A DNA stretch of 58,967 nucleotides from Hyphomicrobium sp. (GTDB lineage Bacteria; Pseudomonadota; Alphaproteobacteria; Rhizobiales; Hyphomicrobiaceae): positions 1 to 58,967 of the forward strand of contig JABFRT010000035.1 of the NCBI GenBank assembly GCA_013141015.1, given 5' to 3'. Below, piece by piece: positions 34,268 through 44,239 of this stretch (position 1 is the stretch's first letter; each line of letters starts with the position of its first letter). Both the position numbers and the translations under genes were made by a program. The notes under the pieces are model-generated. The model searched no databases. It was not told the origin of the DNA and worked only from the letters and a program-made list of their open reading frames with translations.

Positions 34268-34636
34268 ATGGCATCGGAGACGCCAAAAGATGATCAGCCG
34301 CTTTCCACCTTAACGATGGACGAAACGCAGTCGTTGGTCAGGCGCCTCATGGAAGCGCGCCTGCGCGGAGAGGATATCGGTCAGGGCAGCGGCGCGCATG
34401 CCAAGCCCGCGGTTGACGCGGACGCCTATCGCGATTGGCGGCGGCGCACGGTGGCCGAATTGATCTCGCTGCCGGTCATCTGTCCGGTACGCCGTTGCCG
34501 CCGCAGCCGCCGGTGCAAAGGCGACGATATGGTTTGCCTGACGCGCCATCGCGAGCAGGCCGGTCAACGCGTCAATCTGATGATGGGCTGGGATCTGACT
34601 TCGCTGACCGACGACGAAGATGATTTCAGCTGGTGA
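34268..34636 (+). CDS. Small protein of unknown function with a Cys/Arg cluster
   Basis: 122 residues, soluble. The start ATG at 34268 has AGGAGA nine bases upstream. Residues about 15-40 are helical and acidic (MDETQSLVRRLMEARLRGED). A cluster CPVRRCRRSRRCKGD, then CLTRHREQ (four Cys plus one His, about 73-98) could bind zinc, and the tail is strongly acidic (DLTSLTDDEDDFSW). No family recognised. It is preceded by the structured tract and followed by a 300-bp gap, so it is transcribed alone or with the leader. Confidence 0.7.
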   Translation: MASETPKDDQPLSTLTMDETQSLVRRLMEARLRGEDIGQGSGAHAKPAVDADAYRDWRRRTVAELISLPVICPVRRCRRSRRCKGDDMVCLTRHREQAGQRVNLMMGWDLTSLTDDEDDFSW

Positions 34637-34943
34637 GCGCGCGGCGTGCTGAATGCGGCGTGGGAGAGGCGCCTGCGTAGCCTTCTTGGCCAGCGGTGTA
34701 GTCAGGCTGACAGCGGCGGCAAAATTTAGCGCTCAAACGTTTGCCGCAAAAATCAGCGGCGCCAAGCCTCAGCCGGACATCCGCCCCGATATCAATTTCG
34801 CATAATAGATATTATGGAAATTATTGCGCAGCACGTCTGTTGTTTCAATATGTAACGGCGTTTAAGGTGTCAGCCGCTTCCGGACCGGACAACCACCTGC
34901 AATCTGCAATGGCGGTGTCCGGTCCATATGGCGCGATCTCGCC
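34637..34943. other. Intergenic region before convergent pepA
   Basis: About 300 bp with an AT-rich middle part (about 34790-34850) and a strong hairpin near the pepA end. No open frame of interest. The two flanking genes converge, so no promoter is needed here. Confidence 0.4.
34882..34925 (-). terminator. Inverted repeat after pepA
   Basis: GGACCGGACA and TGTCCGGTCC are perfect complements (10 bp) around a 24-base loop, 18 bp beyond the pepA stop. No T-run follows on the minus strand, so it may be a factor-dependent or bidirectional terminator. Confidence 0.45.
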
Positions 34944-36473
34944 TTACTTATCGCCCTTCTCGTGGAATTCAGCAACGAACCGGTCGAGCAGACGCACGCC
35001 CCAGCCCGAGCCCCAGCTGGTGTTGAAGTCGCTCTTGGCGCCGTCCATCGCGGTGCCGGCAACGTCCAAGTGGCACCACGGCGTGTCCTTGATGAAGCGC
35101 TGCAGGAAGGCTGCCGCCGTGCATGAGCCGCCCCAGCGGCCGCCGGCATTCTTCATGTCGGCGAAGCGGCTGTCCATCGCCTTGTCGAACGCCTTATCGA
35201 GCGGCATGCGCCAGACCTTCTCGCCGGTGGTGCGCGATGCGGCAGACAGTTCCTCGGCGAGCTTGTCGTCGTTGGCGAACATGCCGGCATATTCCTTGCC
35301 AAGCGCGATCATGATGGCGCCCGTTAGCGTCGCCAGATTGACGATCAGCTTCGGCTTGAACTTTTCCTGCGCGTACCAGAGCACATCCGCCAGCACCAAG
35401 CGGCCCTCGGCATCGGTGTTGATGATCTCAATCGTCTGGCCCGACATCGAAGTGACGATATCGCCGGGGCGCACCGCATTGCCGGACGGCATGTTCTCAA
35501 CGCAACCAATGAGGCCAACCACATTGACGTTGGCTTTGCGTTCGGCGAGCGCGTGCATGACACCGATCACTGCGGCCGATCCGCCCATGTCGCCCTTCAT
35601 GTCTTCCATGCCGGCGGCCGGCTTGATCGAAATGCCACCGGTATCGAAAATCACACCCTTGCCAACGAAGCAGATCGGCTTGGCCTTCTTGTTTGCCTTG
35701 GCGCCGTTCCAGGTCATGATGGCCATGCGCGACGGGCGGGTGCTCCCCTGCCCGACGCACAAAAGCGAGCCCATACCGAGCTTTTCCATGGCTTTGACGT
35801 CGAGAATTTCAACGTCAACCCCAAGCTTTTCAAGCGCCAGCGTCTTCTCGGCCAACTCAACCGGACCCAAAATATTGGCCGGTTCGTTGACCAGTTCGCG
35901 GGCTACGTTGACGCCGTTGACAACGGCCTTCAGCGGCTGGAATGCGGCCTTGGCCTTGTCGGGATGGGCGCAATGAATTATAATCTTTTTTAAACCATCC
36001 TTGTCGGCGCTGGCATCTTCAGCGGACTTCTTGGTGTGATACTTCTTGAACGTGTAGTGGCGCAGCATCGCGCCTTGGGCGATCGTCGCCGCGATTTCTT
36101 CCGGCTTCAAATCTTCGGTGCCATCGATATCGACGATCACGCTTGCAGACACACCCTTCCGCGCCTGGATCGCCGCCAGAATGCAACCGCCAAGTTCGAT
36201 CAGCTGCAATTCCGTCAGGTTGGCGTTCTTGCCGATGCCGGCAGCGATCATACGATCAATGCCGATTTTCGCTGGTGCCAGGATTTCGAGTGTCGATTTG
36301 AACTTGCCCTTATAGCCGGCAGCGGCTGCGGCTTTGCCAATCGCGCCGCCAGATTTGGTGTCGAGGTCGCGCGCCTTCGAGCCAAGCTCCAGGCCGTCGG
36401 CGACAAGCACTACGGCTGCGGTCTCGGGCTCGGCATTGAGGGCTGCAAAACTGATATCGAGGCGGTCGGACAT
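34944..36473 (-). CDS. pepA: Leucyl aminopeptidase PepA
   Basis: 509 residues. Hexameric M17 metallo-aminopeptidase that removes N-terminal residues in the cytosol. The signature NTDAEGRL is intact, with GKGVIFDTGGISIKP (metal ligands), EDMKGDMGGSAAV and VNLATLTGA. The N-terminal domain (about 1-170) is the usual macro-like one. The ATG at 36473 has GGAGA upstream; an ATG seven codons earlier is less likely. It is divergent from the LPS-export operon, and this neighbourhood (pepA beside lptF) is conserved in proteobacteria. Confidence 0.94.
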   Translation of the reverse strand: MSDRLDISFAALNAEPETAAVVLVADGLELGSKARDLDTKSGGAIGKAAAAAGYKGKFKSTLEILAPAKIGIDRMIAAGIGKNANLTELQLIELGGCILAAIQARKGVSASVIVDIDGTEDLKPEEIAATIAQGAMLRHYTFKKYHTKKSAEDASADKDGLKKIIIHCAHPDKAKAAFQPLKAVVNGVNVARELVNEPANILGPVELAEKTLALEKLGVDVEILDVKAMEKLGMGSLLCVGQGSTRPSRMAIMTWNGAKANKKAKPICFVGKGVIFDTGGISIKPAAGMEDMKGDMGGSAAVIGVMHALAERKANVNVVGLIGCVENMPSGNAVRPGDIVTSMSGQTIEIINTDAEGRLVLADVLWYAQEKFKPKLIVNLATLTGAIMIALGKEYAGMFANDDKLAEELSAASRTTGEKVWRMPLDKAFDKAMDSRFADMKNAGGRWGGSCTAAAFLQRFIKDTPWCHLDVAGTAMDGAKSDFNTSWGSGWGVRLLDRFVAEFHEKGDK

Positions 36474-36901
36474 TTCAGGCATTCTCCAAATCATGGTTCG
36501 GGCGCGGCCGCGCCTGCGGACGAACAGTCCGCGTCGAAGACTTCTGGATCGGGTTCGATAGAGAACCTTGACCCCGCAGCACTCGGGTGGGACGGTGATG
36601 CGTCACCTTGGGATATTCGCCGTAGTCAAGCAAGTCCGGTCCGCCAACTGTGGCCGGGTGCGCTAAGTGAGGTAAGCACGAGGCCGATGCGCCGCCTCAC
36701 AAAAATGATGCTTGAAATCCCGGCCCGCGCGGCTCTAAGGCTTGGTGCGGTTCGAGATTTCGGCCAAAGTCCGCGCGCGAGAGGTTCAAGGCCGAATTTC
36801 CGCCACCGTGCTGTGGCCCGGTGTGGATTGGCGCGGGGGCGCCGTGGGCTAATCGCCAGCAGCGCTCTGTAGGCACATTTGAGGGGTTGCTGGCAGCGCG
36901 C
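36474..36901. other. Divergent promoter region between pepA and lptF
   Basis: 428 bp with no gene I trust. It must hold promoters for both directions. There are several short palindromes (for example GGTGA-TGCG-TCACC at 36594-36607), none convincing as an operator. The lptF frame is open upstream to 36821, but the added residues show no family resemblance. Confidence 0.4.
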
Positions 36902-38098
36902 ATGGGGATTTTTTCGCGATACGTATTCCGCCAAGCGGCCGGCGCATTTCTGCTGATTTTGCTGTCGCTGGCCAGCGTCGTGTGGATCGCATTGGCTTTG
37001 CGCCAATTGAACGTCGTCACAAACCAGGGCCAAGACACCTGGACGCTGATGAAAATGACCACACTGGCGCTGCCAAACCTGATGGCCATTATCGCGCCGG
37101 TGTCCTTTCTGATTGCGGCACTGCACACTCTCAACCGCCTCAACACCGATAGCGAGCTGATCGTGCTAACCGCATCCGGCTCGACGGTGTGGACGGCGGC
37201 CCGGCCCCTGCTCGCGCTGGCGCTGCTGGTCACGGCGGGCCTCGGCCTGATCAACCACTTCGCTCAGCCGTGGAGTTTCCAGCGTCTGAAAGAATATATT
37301 GTGCAAATGCGCACCGACCTGCTGACCCAGGTGATCCAACCAGGCCGCTTCACGAGCCCCGAAGCCAATCTCACATTCCACATCCGCGAGCGCGCATTGA
37401 ACGGCGAATTGATCGGCCTAGTGATGCATGACACGCGCGACAAGGTGCAGGCGCAAAGCTATCTGGCTGAGCGCGGCGTGATCGTGAAGCAAGAGCCGAC
37501 CGCCTATCTGGTCATGAACGCCGGTCACATCATCCGCCGCAGCGATCCCAAAGATCCGCCGCAAATTATCGCGTTCGATACTTATGCAGTTGACCTTGAC
37601 CGGTTTGAACCGCAAGGCGGCAACGAAGGCGAATTGAAGCCGCGAGAGCGCTATTACAGCGAGCTTGTGACCACCGATCCAAAGTGCCGCTCGTGCAAGA
37701 CGCAGGCAGGCCAGTTCCGCTCGGAGTTGCATGAGCGCTTTGCCAGCATGCTTTACCCAATCGCTTTTGCGTTCATCATCATTGCCTTTGTCGGTCAAGC
37801 GCGCTCGACCCGGTCAAGCCGCATGGAAAGTTTGGTGGTCGCGTTTCTGGCGGCCGCTGGATGCAGGCTTGGCGGACTTGCGCTCAACAATCTTGTGACG
37901 GCAAAAGCCGCTTACGTGCCGGCCATGTATTTGCTGCCGGTTGCAGCGATAGCGTTGTCGCTCTTGGTCATCAAAGGCGCTGACCGGCACCGCAGCGGCC
38001 TTGGCGCTATTGATAAAATCGTCGAAGCTTTGGCCCCCCTCGTCCTCAGGATCAGCACCATGCTTGGCCGCAAACGGGCGGGAGCCGCCGCGCCATGA
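36902..38098 (+). CDS. lptF: LPS export permease LptF
   Basis: 398 residues. Inner-membrane subunit of the LptB2FG transporter that extracts LPS and passes it to LptC. Three N-terminal helices (about 10-33, 55-78, 100-122) are followed by a periplasmic β-jellyroll (about 125-270) and three C-terminal helices (ERFASMLYPIAFAFIIIAFV, ESLVVAFLAAAGCRLGGLAL, MYLLPVAAIALSLLVIKG). The conserved FSRYVFRQ start motif and HERFA before helix 4 are present. The stop overlaps the lptG start by four bases (ATGA). Confidence 0.92.
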   Translation: MGIFSRYVFRQAAGAFLLILLSLASVVWIALALRQLNVVTNQGQDTWTLMKMTTLALPNLMAIIAPVSFLIAALHTLNRLNTDSELIVLTASGSTVWTAARPLLALALLVTAGLGLINHFAQPWSFQRLKEYIVQMRTDLLTQVIQPGRFTSPEANLTFHIRERALNGELIGLVMHDTRDKVQAQSYLAERGVIVKQEPTAYLVMNAGHIIRRSDPKDPPQIIAFDTYAVDLDRFEPQGGNEGELKPRERYYSELVTTDPKCRSCKTQAGQFRSELHERFASMLYPIAFAFIIIAFVGQARSTRSSRMESLVVAFLAAAGCRLGGLALNNLVTAKAAYVPAMYLLPVAAIALSLLVIKGADRHRSGLGAIDKIVEALAPLVLRISTMLGRKRAGAAAP

Positions 38099-39189
38099 TC
38101 CGCCATTTCACACTCACATGGTATATTGGCCGCCGCTTCCTGACCGGCATTATGGCGACGCTCGTGATTTGCTCACTGCTGATTTTTATGATCGATTTGC
38201 TCGAACTGCTGCGCCTCGCTGGAAAATACGGCTCGGTGCCGGCCATGAGCCTTGCCACCATTGCCCTGATGCGGCTGCCGGCCTACACCGAATTTCTGTT
38301 CGGCTTCGCGGTGCTGGTCGGAAGCATCGGTGCGCTGCTGTTCCTGAACCGTAAAAGTGAGCTCGCCGTCATGCGGGCTGGCGGCATGTCGGTTTGGCAA
38401 TTCCTGTGGCCGGGTATTCTCGTCGCCTTCCTGATCGGGCTCATCGGCATGACAGTGTTCAACCCGTTGGCGGCCGCGGGGCGCACAGAAGCTGAAAAGC
38501 GCTTCGCCAAGGCCTTTGGCCAAGATGGAAACCTGCTCAAGGCCCAAGGTGGCGGCTCGTGGCTGCGCCAAGATGGCGCCGACGGGGAATCGGTGATCGG
38601 CGCGGCGGCGGCCTCCAATAGGGGATTAACCCTTACCGGAGTAATGGTTTTTTCCTATGACAAGGACGGACACTTCACCGAAAGAATCGACGCGGCGAGC
38701 GGCAGCCTTAAAGAGGGCTATTGGCAGTTCGACAGGGCCTGGGTTTCAAGGCTTGGCCAGGAGCCTGAAAAATTCGACACCTACCTTGTATCGACCTACC
38801 TGACCCCTGACCGTGTCCAGGATGCCCTCGGCACCGTCTTTTCGGTATCCTTCTGGGACCTGCCCGGGCTGATTGAAGTCACTGAAAAAGCCAAACTTTC
38901 GGCTGAAAAACTAAAAGTACAATATGAGCTGCTATGGTCCCGCCCGCTGCTCTGCGTGGCGATGGTCCTTTTGGCGGCAACTGTGTCATTGCGGTCATTC
39001 CGCTCGGGCGGCATCCAGACTATGGTCGCGACTGGAATGATTGGGGGGTTCGCCTTTTTCTTGTTCTCTGAAATCTTTAGGCAAATCGGTGTTGCCGGAC
39101 TGGCGTCTGCTTGGGCTGCAGTTTGGTTGCCGGTTGTCTTGCTTTTGGTCATTTCGTCGACGGTGCTGCTGCACCAGGAGGACGGCTAG
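38095..39189 (+). CDS. lptG: LPS export permease LptG
   Basis: 364 residues, partner of LptF, with the same six-helix plus jellyroll layout. The N-terminal motif LTWYIGRRFLTGIMATL is followed by MDLLELLR-like helix residues, ELAVMRAGGMSVWQFL (coupling helix), the periplasmic part (about 125-265) and C-terminal helices from LWSRPLLCVAMVLLAATVSL. From about 38620 onward the codon choice changes (AGG, AGA, CTA, GTA, GGA are frequent), unlike lptF. Directly followed by lptD. Confidence 0.92.
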   Translation: MIRHFTLTWYIGRRFLTGIMATLVICSLLIFMIDLLELLRLAGKYGSVPAMSLATIALMRLPAYTEFLFGFAVLVGSIGALLFLNRKSELAVMRAGGMSVWQFLWPGILVAFLIGLIGMTVFNPLAAAGRTEAEKRFAKAFGQDGNLLKAQGGGSWLRQDGADGESVIGAAAASNRGLTLTGVMVFSYDKDGHFTERIDAASGSLKEGYWQFDRAWVSRLGQEPEKFDTYLVSTYLTPDRVQDALGTVFSVSFWDLPGLIEVTEKAKLSAEKLKVQYELLWSRPLLCVAMVLLAATVSLRSFRSGGIQTMVATGMIGGFAFFLFSEIFRQIGVAGLASAWAAVWLPVVLLLVISSTVLLHQEDG

Positions 39190-39192
39190 GTG

Positions 39193-41673
39193 ATGCGTCG
39201 AACGCGGACACCGCAAGAGGGTTGCGGAACGTCACGCGAGAAGTCCGTTCGTCGTTTGATGAACCGGGCTGCTCGTGCGTTCGGCTGCGCATTTGCGCTC
39301 GCCGCCACGTTTGCCTGTGCCGTGCCCGCTCAGGCCCAGGATCCGAGCCTGCAGCGTTCCGGCGGAACCGCCGCGAGTTCATTCCCGACTGCGCCTGGCG
39401 GTATGTTTGGAAACGTCAAAAAGAAAATTGACGGCACTAAGCCGATGAACCTGCAGGGCGACCAGCTGGTTTATGACACCGCTGGCAACAAGGTGATTGC
39501 GCGCGGCAATGTCGAGATCTTCTATAACGACTACATCCTGACCGCGGACGAAGTCGTCTACGATCAATCTGCCGGCACTTTGACGGCAGCGGGCAACGTC
39601 ACTTTGAAAGAGCCGCAGGGCAACGTCATTCGCGCAGACCGCTATACGCTGACGGACGACTTCCGCGATGGGTTTGTTCAGTCGCTGTCGGTCGTGACCA
39701 AGGACGACACGCGCATATCAGCTGAGCGCGCGACGCGGCGCGACGGCAACGTGACCGAATTCCAGAACGGTAAGTTCACGCCTTGCAAAAGTGAGGGCAA
39801 CACGCCACCGCTGTGGTGCATCAGCGCCGCGCGCATCATTCATGACAAGGACGCCGCCGTCATAAGCTACCAAGATGCCTACTTCGAAATCTTTGGTCAG
39901 CCGGTGTTGTATTTGCCGTATTTCCAGCACGCCGACCCATCGGTGAAGCGCAAGTCCGGCTTCCTGGCGCCGCAGTATGGCCAGTCGACGAATCTCGGAT
40001 TCATCACCGGCATTCCGTATTACTTCGCGCTCGATCCGAGTTTTGATTTCACCTTCAATCCGCTCTACCTGTCGGAACAGGGTGTGTTGTGGCAGGGCGA
40101 ATGGCGCCAACGCTTGGCCAATGGACAGTACAGCGTCAACATCTCAGCCATCGATCAGGATTCCGATGATCTTCCGGGCACTCTTGCTGATCGCGACGAC
40201 CTTAACGGATGGCGCGGCAGCCTGCAGACTCGTGGACTATTTTCGCTGTCGAGCTGGTGGAAATTCGGCTGGGACGTGACGCTGGAAAGCGACGACCAAT
40301 TCCGCCGTTTCTATCGCCTGGATAACATCCTGCTGACCGACCGCGTCAATCAGGTGTTCCTGACCGGCCAGTCAGACCGAAACTATTTCTCAGCCCGCCT
40401 CTATCACTTCGGCGGGCTGATGCTCGATGACACCAATCAGGCAGAGAGCTACACTCATCCGATCATCGACTACAATTATGTCTTCGCCGACCCAGTTCTC
40501 GGCGGCGAACTGAAATGGGACACTAATTTCCTGAGCTTTACCCGCTCGGATGGGGCGTCGCAGTTTACCAATAATGTACCGACGAAAATTGGCGATCAGA
40601 ACATCAACCGCCTGACGACCGAGTTGAAGTGGCGCCGCCGGTTTACCGACACGATTGGCATCACTTATACGCCGTTCGGCAACCTGCGCGGCGACGCCTA
40701 TCAATTCGATGACTTTACCGATCCCGAATCCGTCGTTCTCAATGCAAACGGCACAGTCAATTCGAGTTCGCTGGTAAGTTCAGACACGACATTCCGCGGC
40801 ATCGCAGCTGGCGGTGTAACTGTCGCTTACCCGTGGATTAATCACACAGCGAGCGCCAGCCACATCGTCGAACCGATCGGGCAAATCGTGGCGCGCCAGG
40901 CCAGCGTGACGCAGCGCCGTTTGCCCGACGAAGATGCGCGAAGCCTTGTCTTCGACGATACAAATTTGTTCGAAGTGAACAAGTTCTCCGGCCTCGACCG
41001 CACCGAAATGGGCACCCGCGCCAATGTCGGCGTGCAGTACACATTCCAGGCCAACGATGGCGGATATGCGCGTTTCCTTGCGGGGCAGAGCTTCCATTTA
41101 TCGGGTGACAACGTCTACGCCAACCCGGGCCTGGATAGCGATGGTAACCCGATCTACTCAGCCGGCAGCGGGCTACAGACAAACAAGTCCGATTATGTGC
41201 TCGGTGCCTATGTAGCGCCGACCGACGCATTCCGCTTGATCGCCCAGTCGCGCTTCGATGAGAACGACATGCGCCTGATGCGGGAGGATGCAGGTGTGCA
41301 GGTATTCTACGGCCCCGTGTTCGGCCAGGTGAGCTATGCTTATACGGCCGCTGACCCGTTGGTTGGGATCAATGCAGAGCAGCAGGATATTCTGGCAACC
41401 GGCATGCTGCGGTTGACCGATAACTGGAGCATCGGAGCAGGCTTCCGCTATGACATCGACGCGTCGGAACTCCGCCAGGATAGCGTCCAGGTGAAATACG
41501 CCGACGAATGCTTCGTGCTGACCGCGACCTATCAGGAGCTGTACTATAACAGCGCCACGATCGACGACGACCGCAGCCTGATGCTGCGCTTCGAATTGAA
41601 GCACCTCGGTGAATTCAAGTACAAAACCGACGCGCTCGACTTCGCATTTGGCGGTGAACAGCGGACCAACTGA
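39193..41673 (+). CDS. lptD: LPS assembly outer-membrane protein LptD
   Basis: 826 residues. Final component of LPS transport: a 26-strand outer-membrane β-barrel with a periplasmic jellyroll. A signal peptide (AFGCAFALAATFACAVPAQA) is preceded by an unusually long basic lead. A shorter start at the ATG near 39256 (MNRAARAFGC) may be the true one. The OstA-like domain follows (about 80-190, MNLQGDQLVYDTAGNKVIAR). Cys residues in FTPCKSEG and LWCISAARI can form the usual disulfide. The barrel ends in FELKHLGEFKY. It is preceded by lptG with only three bases between. Confidence 0.92.
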   Translation: MRRTRTPQEGCGTSREKSVRRLMNRAARAFGCAFALAATFACAVPAQAQDPSLQRSGGTAASSFPTAPGGMFGNVKKKIDGTKPMNLQGDQLVYDTAGNKVIARGNVEIFYNDYILTADEVVYDQSAGTLTAAGNVTLKEPQGNVIRADRYTLTDDFRDGFVQSLSVVTKDDTRISAERATRRDGNVTEFQNGKFTPCKSEGNTPPLWCISAARIIHDKDAAVISYQDAYFEIFGQPVLYLPYFQHADPSVKRKSGFLAPQYGQSTNLGFITGIPYYFALDPSFDFTFNPLYLSEQGVLWQGEWRQRLANGQYSVNISAIDQDSDDLPGTLADRDDLNGWRGSLQTRGLFSLSSWWKFGWDVTLESDDQFRRFYRLDNILLTDRVNQVFLTGQSDRNYFSARLYHFGGLMLDDTNQAESYTHPIIDYNYVFADPVLGGELKWDTNFLSFTRSDGASQFTNNVPTKIGDQNINRLTTELKWRRRFTDTIGITYTPFGNLRGDAYQFDDFTDPESVVLNANGTVNSSSLVSSDTTFRGIAAGGVTVAYPWINHTASASHIVEPIGQIVARQASVTQRRLPDEDARSLVFDDTNLFEVNKFSGLDRTEMGTRANVGVQYTFQANDGGYARFLAGQSFHLSGDNVYANPGLDSDGNPIYSAGSGLQTNKSDYVLGAYVAPTDAFRLIAQSRFDENDMRLMREDAGVQVFYGPVFGQVSYAYTAADPLVGINAEQQDILATGMLRLTDNWSIGAGFRYDIDASELRQDSVQVKYADECFVLTATYQELYYNSATIDDDRSLMLRFELKHLGEFKYKTDALDFAFGGEQRTN

Positions 41674-41819
41674 TGCACCCGGCAGCAGCTGGCGCAGACG
41701 GTTAACCGCGGGACAAACCGGATTTTGGCCACGGTTGATGTGGATAACGTGCGCGCATAGAGCAGCCGTCAGTTAAGCTTGGCGCTCGGTCGAATCATAG
41801 ACTTTGGACCTGCCGCATC

Positions 41820-43178
41820 ATGACGACGATCCGGGCCCTTTTGCGCCCCTTCCCTTTCTGCCGCCGGGACCGCAGTTCGCGTGTCACGCCACCGCGCCGC
41901 GCCGTATTTCTGGTTTGGGCCGCGCTGCTTTGCAGCCCTTTGGCCCTAGCCCAGCCCTTCAACACCGCCGCAGCCGAACCGGTGGCAAGCAAGCCGGCGC
42001 TCAGGCCATCGACAGCCGAGCAAGCGCCACCGGCTGCGGCCATCCAGGCGGCGGCAAAACCAACCGCAAAATCTGCGGCCAAGACGATGGCCGCGAAAGC
42101 CGGCACGACGAAGACCGCAAGCCGCGGACCGGCATCCAGCGGCGGCGAGCAAGCCATCGTCGCACTCGTCAACGACGAACCTGTCACGGGTTTTGAAATT
42201 CAGCAGCGCGCTGCAATGTTGAGCGGTGGCGGTCTGCAGGCCAAGGCGCAGGAAAACTTCAAAGCGATATTGAAGAACCCGCGCACCACCGAACGCCTGA
42301 AGGCGATCCTGGCCGAGACCATCAAGGCCAACGAGGGCAAGTCCAAGGATCAGATCATCGCAATTTTTGAAGGCCGCAAGAAGCAGTTCGCCATGGATAT
42401 GCAGAAGCAGGCTGTCGAAAGCGCGCGCTCAGCCGTTCTGCCGGGCATGAAGAAAGCGGCTCTTGAAGAACTGATCGAAGAAAAGTTGAAGCTTCAGGAA
42501 GCCAAGCGGCTTGGCGTGTCCGTTGGCGATGATGAAGTCAATCGCGTGCTGGCAGGTATTGCCGAGCGCAACAAAATGACCGAAGCGCAGTTTATCAATC
42601 AGCTGGGTGGCGGCACCGACGCCATGAAAAACCGCATCCGCTCGACGCTATCGTGGAACGACGTGATCCGCCGCAGGTTCGGCGCGCAAATCGCGATTGC
42701 CTCAAAGGACGTCGATAAACTGGTCGCCTCAACAACGGCTGCCGGACAAGACGATGTCGAGTTGCGTATTCAGCGGATCCGCATCGCTATGCCAGTCAAA
42801 ATGGATCAGGCGGGCGTCGCAGCCCGCATGCAGGACGCAGAAAAGATCCGCGCTAAATTCACAGACTGCAAATCGACAGGCGCTGTTGCCAGTGGTGTCG
42901 CTGGCGCCAAGTTCGAAGAGCTTGGCAAGCGCCGTCCATCCGCAATTCAAGAGCCAACCCGCACGCTGCTGCTCAACGCTAAGGACGGCGAAATGCTGCC
43001 ACCGAGCATGGGCGAAGGCGGCGTCGAACTTTGGATTGTCTGCGGCCGCGATGTGGTCAAGGCCGAAGATCAGAAGCGCACGCAGGCCGAGGGCGAGCTG
43101 AAGCAAAAGGAATTCGAGTTGCTGGCCAAGCGGCATCTCAAGGATCTGCGCCAGGACGCGCACATCGAGTATCGCTGA
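41820..43178 (+). CDS. surA: SurA-like periplasmic chaperone
   Basis: 452 residues. Signal or anchor segment (AVFLVWAALLCSPLALAQ) after a basic lead, then an Ala/Lys-rich linker (about 50-110), a SurA N-terminal domain (ALVNDEPVTGFEIQQRAAML, then ALEELIEEKLKLQEAKRLGV) and a degenerate parvulin-like domain (about 290-420). It should escort outer-membrane proteins; position after lptD is the usual one. The active-site residues of PPIases are not obvious, so chaperone rather than isomerase activity is likely. Confidence 0.85.
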   Translation: MTTIRALLRPFPFCRRDRSSRVTPPRRAVFLVWAALLCSPLALAQPFNTAAAEPVASKPALRPSTAEQAPPAAAIQAAAKPTAKSAAKTMAAKAGTTKTASRGPASSGGEQAIVALVNDEPVTGFEIQQRAAMLSGGGLQAKAQENFKAILKNPRTTERLKAILAETIKANEGKSKDQIIAIFEGRKKQFAMDMQKQAVESARSAVLPGMKKAALEELIEEKLKLQEAKRLGVSVGDDEVNRVLAGIAERNKMTEAQFINQLGGGTDAMKNRIRSTLSWNDVIRRRFGAQIAIASKDVDKLVASTTAAGQDDVELRIQRIRIAMPVKMDQAGVAARMQDAEKIRAKFTDCKSTGAVASGVAGAKFEELGKRRPSAIQEPTRTLLLNAKDGEMLPPSMGEGGVELWIVCGRDVVKAEDQKRTQAEGELKQKEFELLAKRHLKDLRQDAHIEYR

Positions 43179-43180
43179 TC

Positions 43181-44239
43181 ATGGCAGTTGGGGGCTCATC
43201 GGGCGCCGCGCCGCTCGCACTCACAATGGGCGACCCGGCCGGCATTGGCCTCGAGGTCACGCTTAAAGCCTGGCAGCTGAGAAACGGTCTTTCGCGGGCC
43301 GCCGACGCGCTTTCGCCATTTTGTTTGTACGGCAGTGCCGGCGCCGTTCGCGACCGGGCGCGCCTATTAAACCTTGATGTTCCAGTTGTAGAAATCGCAT
43401 CACCAGCCGACGCGTGCACTGTCTTCGCAACGGCGCTTCCTGTGCTCGATATCGCGCTCACAGAGCCAGCCGTTGCCGGCCAGCCGTCGCCGCGCAATGC
43501 GGCCGCAGTGATCAGCGCCATTTCGCGCGCGGTCGGCGATGTGCATTCGGGACAGGCGCGTGCCGTCGTCACCAACCCGATTGCAAAATCGGTGTTGTAT
43601 AGCGCCGGATTCAAATACCCAGGTCACACCGAATTTCTGGCGGCGCTTGCTGGAGAACACTGGCCCGGCCGCAGTTATCATCCGGTCATGATGATCGCCA
43701 GCGACGAGTTGAAAGTTATACCCCTGACCATCCACGTTGCTCTTGCCGACGTGCCGCGCCTCGTCACGGGCGCGCTGATAGATCAAACGGTGCGGATCAC
43801 GGCTGAGGCGTTGCAGCGCGACTTTGCGATCGCAACGCCGCGGATCGCAGTCGCAGGTCTCAATCCGCATGCCGGCGAAGATGGCACCATTGGCGCTGAG
43901 GATCGCGACTGCGTGATACCGGCTCTTGACGCGTTGCGCGCTAACGGCTTTGACGTCAGCGGGCCTCTGTCAGCCGACACCATGTTCCATGCAGCGGCCC
44001 GCGCAACGTACGACGCGGCGATCTGCATGTATCACGACCAAGCGCTCATTCCGGTCAAGACGCTGGCATTCGACCGCGGTGTCAATGTCACGCTCGGGTT
44101 GCCGTTCGTGCGCACGTCACCCGATCATGGAACCGCCTTCAACATCGCAGGCACCGGCACCGCCTCAGCGCAAAGCCTGATCGAAGCCTTGAAGCTTGCC
44201 GATGCCATGTCGGCCGCACGCGCCGCGGTCGCCTCATGA
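43181..44239 (+). CDS. pdxA: 4-hydroxythreonine-4-phosphate dehydrogenase PdxA
   Basis: 352 residues. NAD-dependent step in the DXP-dependent pyridoxal phosphate pathway. The landmarks [25 protein letters not shown] (first metal His), [18 protein letters not shown] (second His) and [15 protein letters not shown] (third His and nucleotide loop) are complete. The ATG at 43181 follows the surA stop by two bases. Four-base overlap with rsmA. Confidence 0.93.
   Translation: MAVGGSSGAAPLALTMGDPAGIGLEVTLKAWQLRNGLSRAADALSPFCLYGSAGAVRDRARLLNLDVPVVEIASPADACTVFATALPVLDIALTEPAVAGQPSPRNAAAVISAISRAVGDVHSGQARAVVTNPIAKSVLYSAGFKYPGHTEFLAALAGEHWPGRSYHPVMMIASDELKVIPLTIHVALADVPRLVTGALIDQTVRITAEALQRDFAIATPRIAVAGLNPHAGEDGTIGAEDRDCVIPALDALRANGFDVSGPLSADTMFHAAARATYDAAICMYHDQALIPVKTLAFDRGVNVTLGLPFVRTSPDHGTAFNIAGTGTASAQSLIEALKLADAMSAARAAVAS

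Noticed and set aside
33883-34293. Open frame of 136 codons (and overlapping frames on both strands) in the structured tract
   Set aside because: No ribosome-binding site, Arg/Ser/Pro-rich composition typical of chance frames in GC-rich DNA, and equally long frames on the opposite strand. The nucleotide structure explains the tract better than any one protein.
36821-36901. Upstream extension of lptF by 27 codons
   Set aside because: The extension has no family similarity; lptF proteins start with MGxFxRYxxR-type sequence, which fits ATG 36902.
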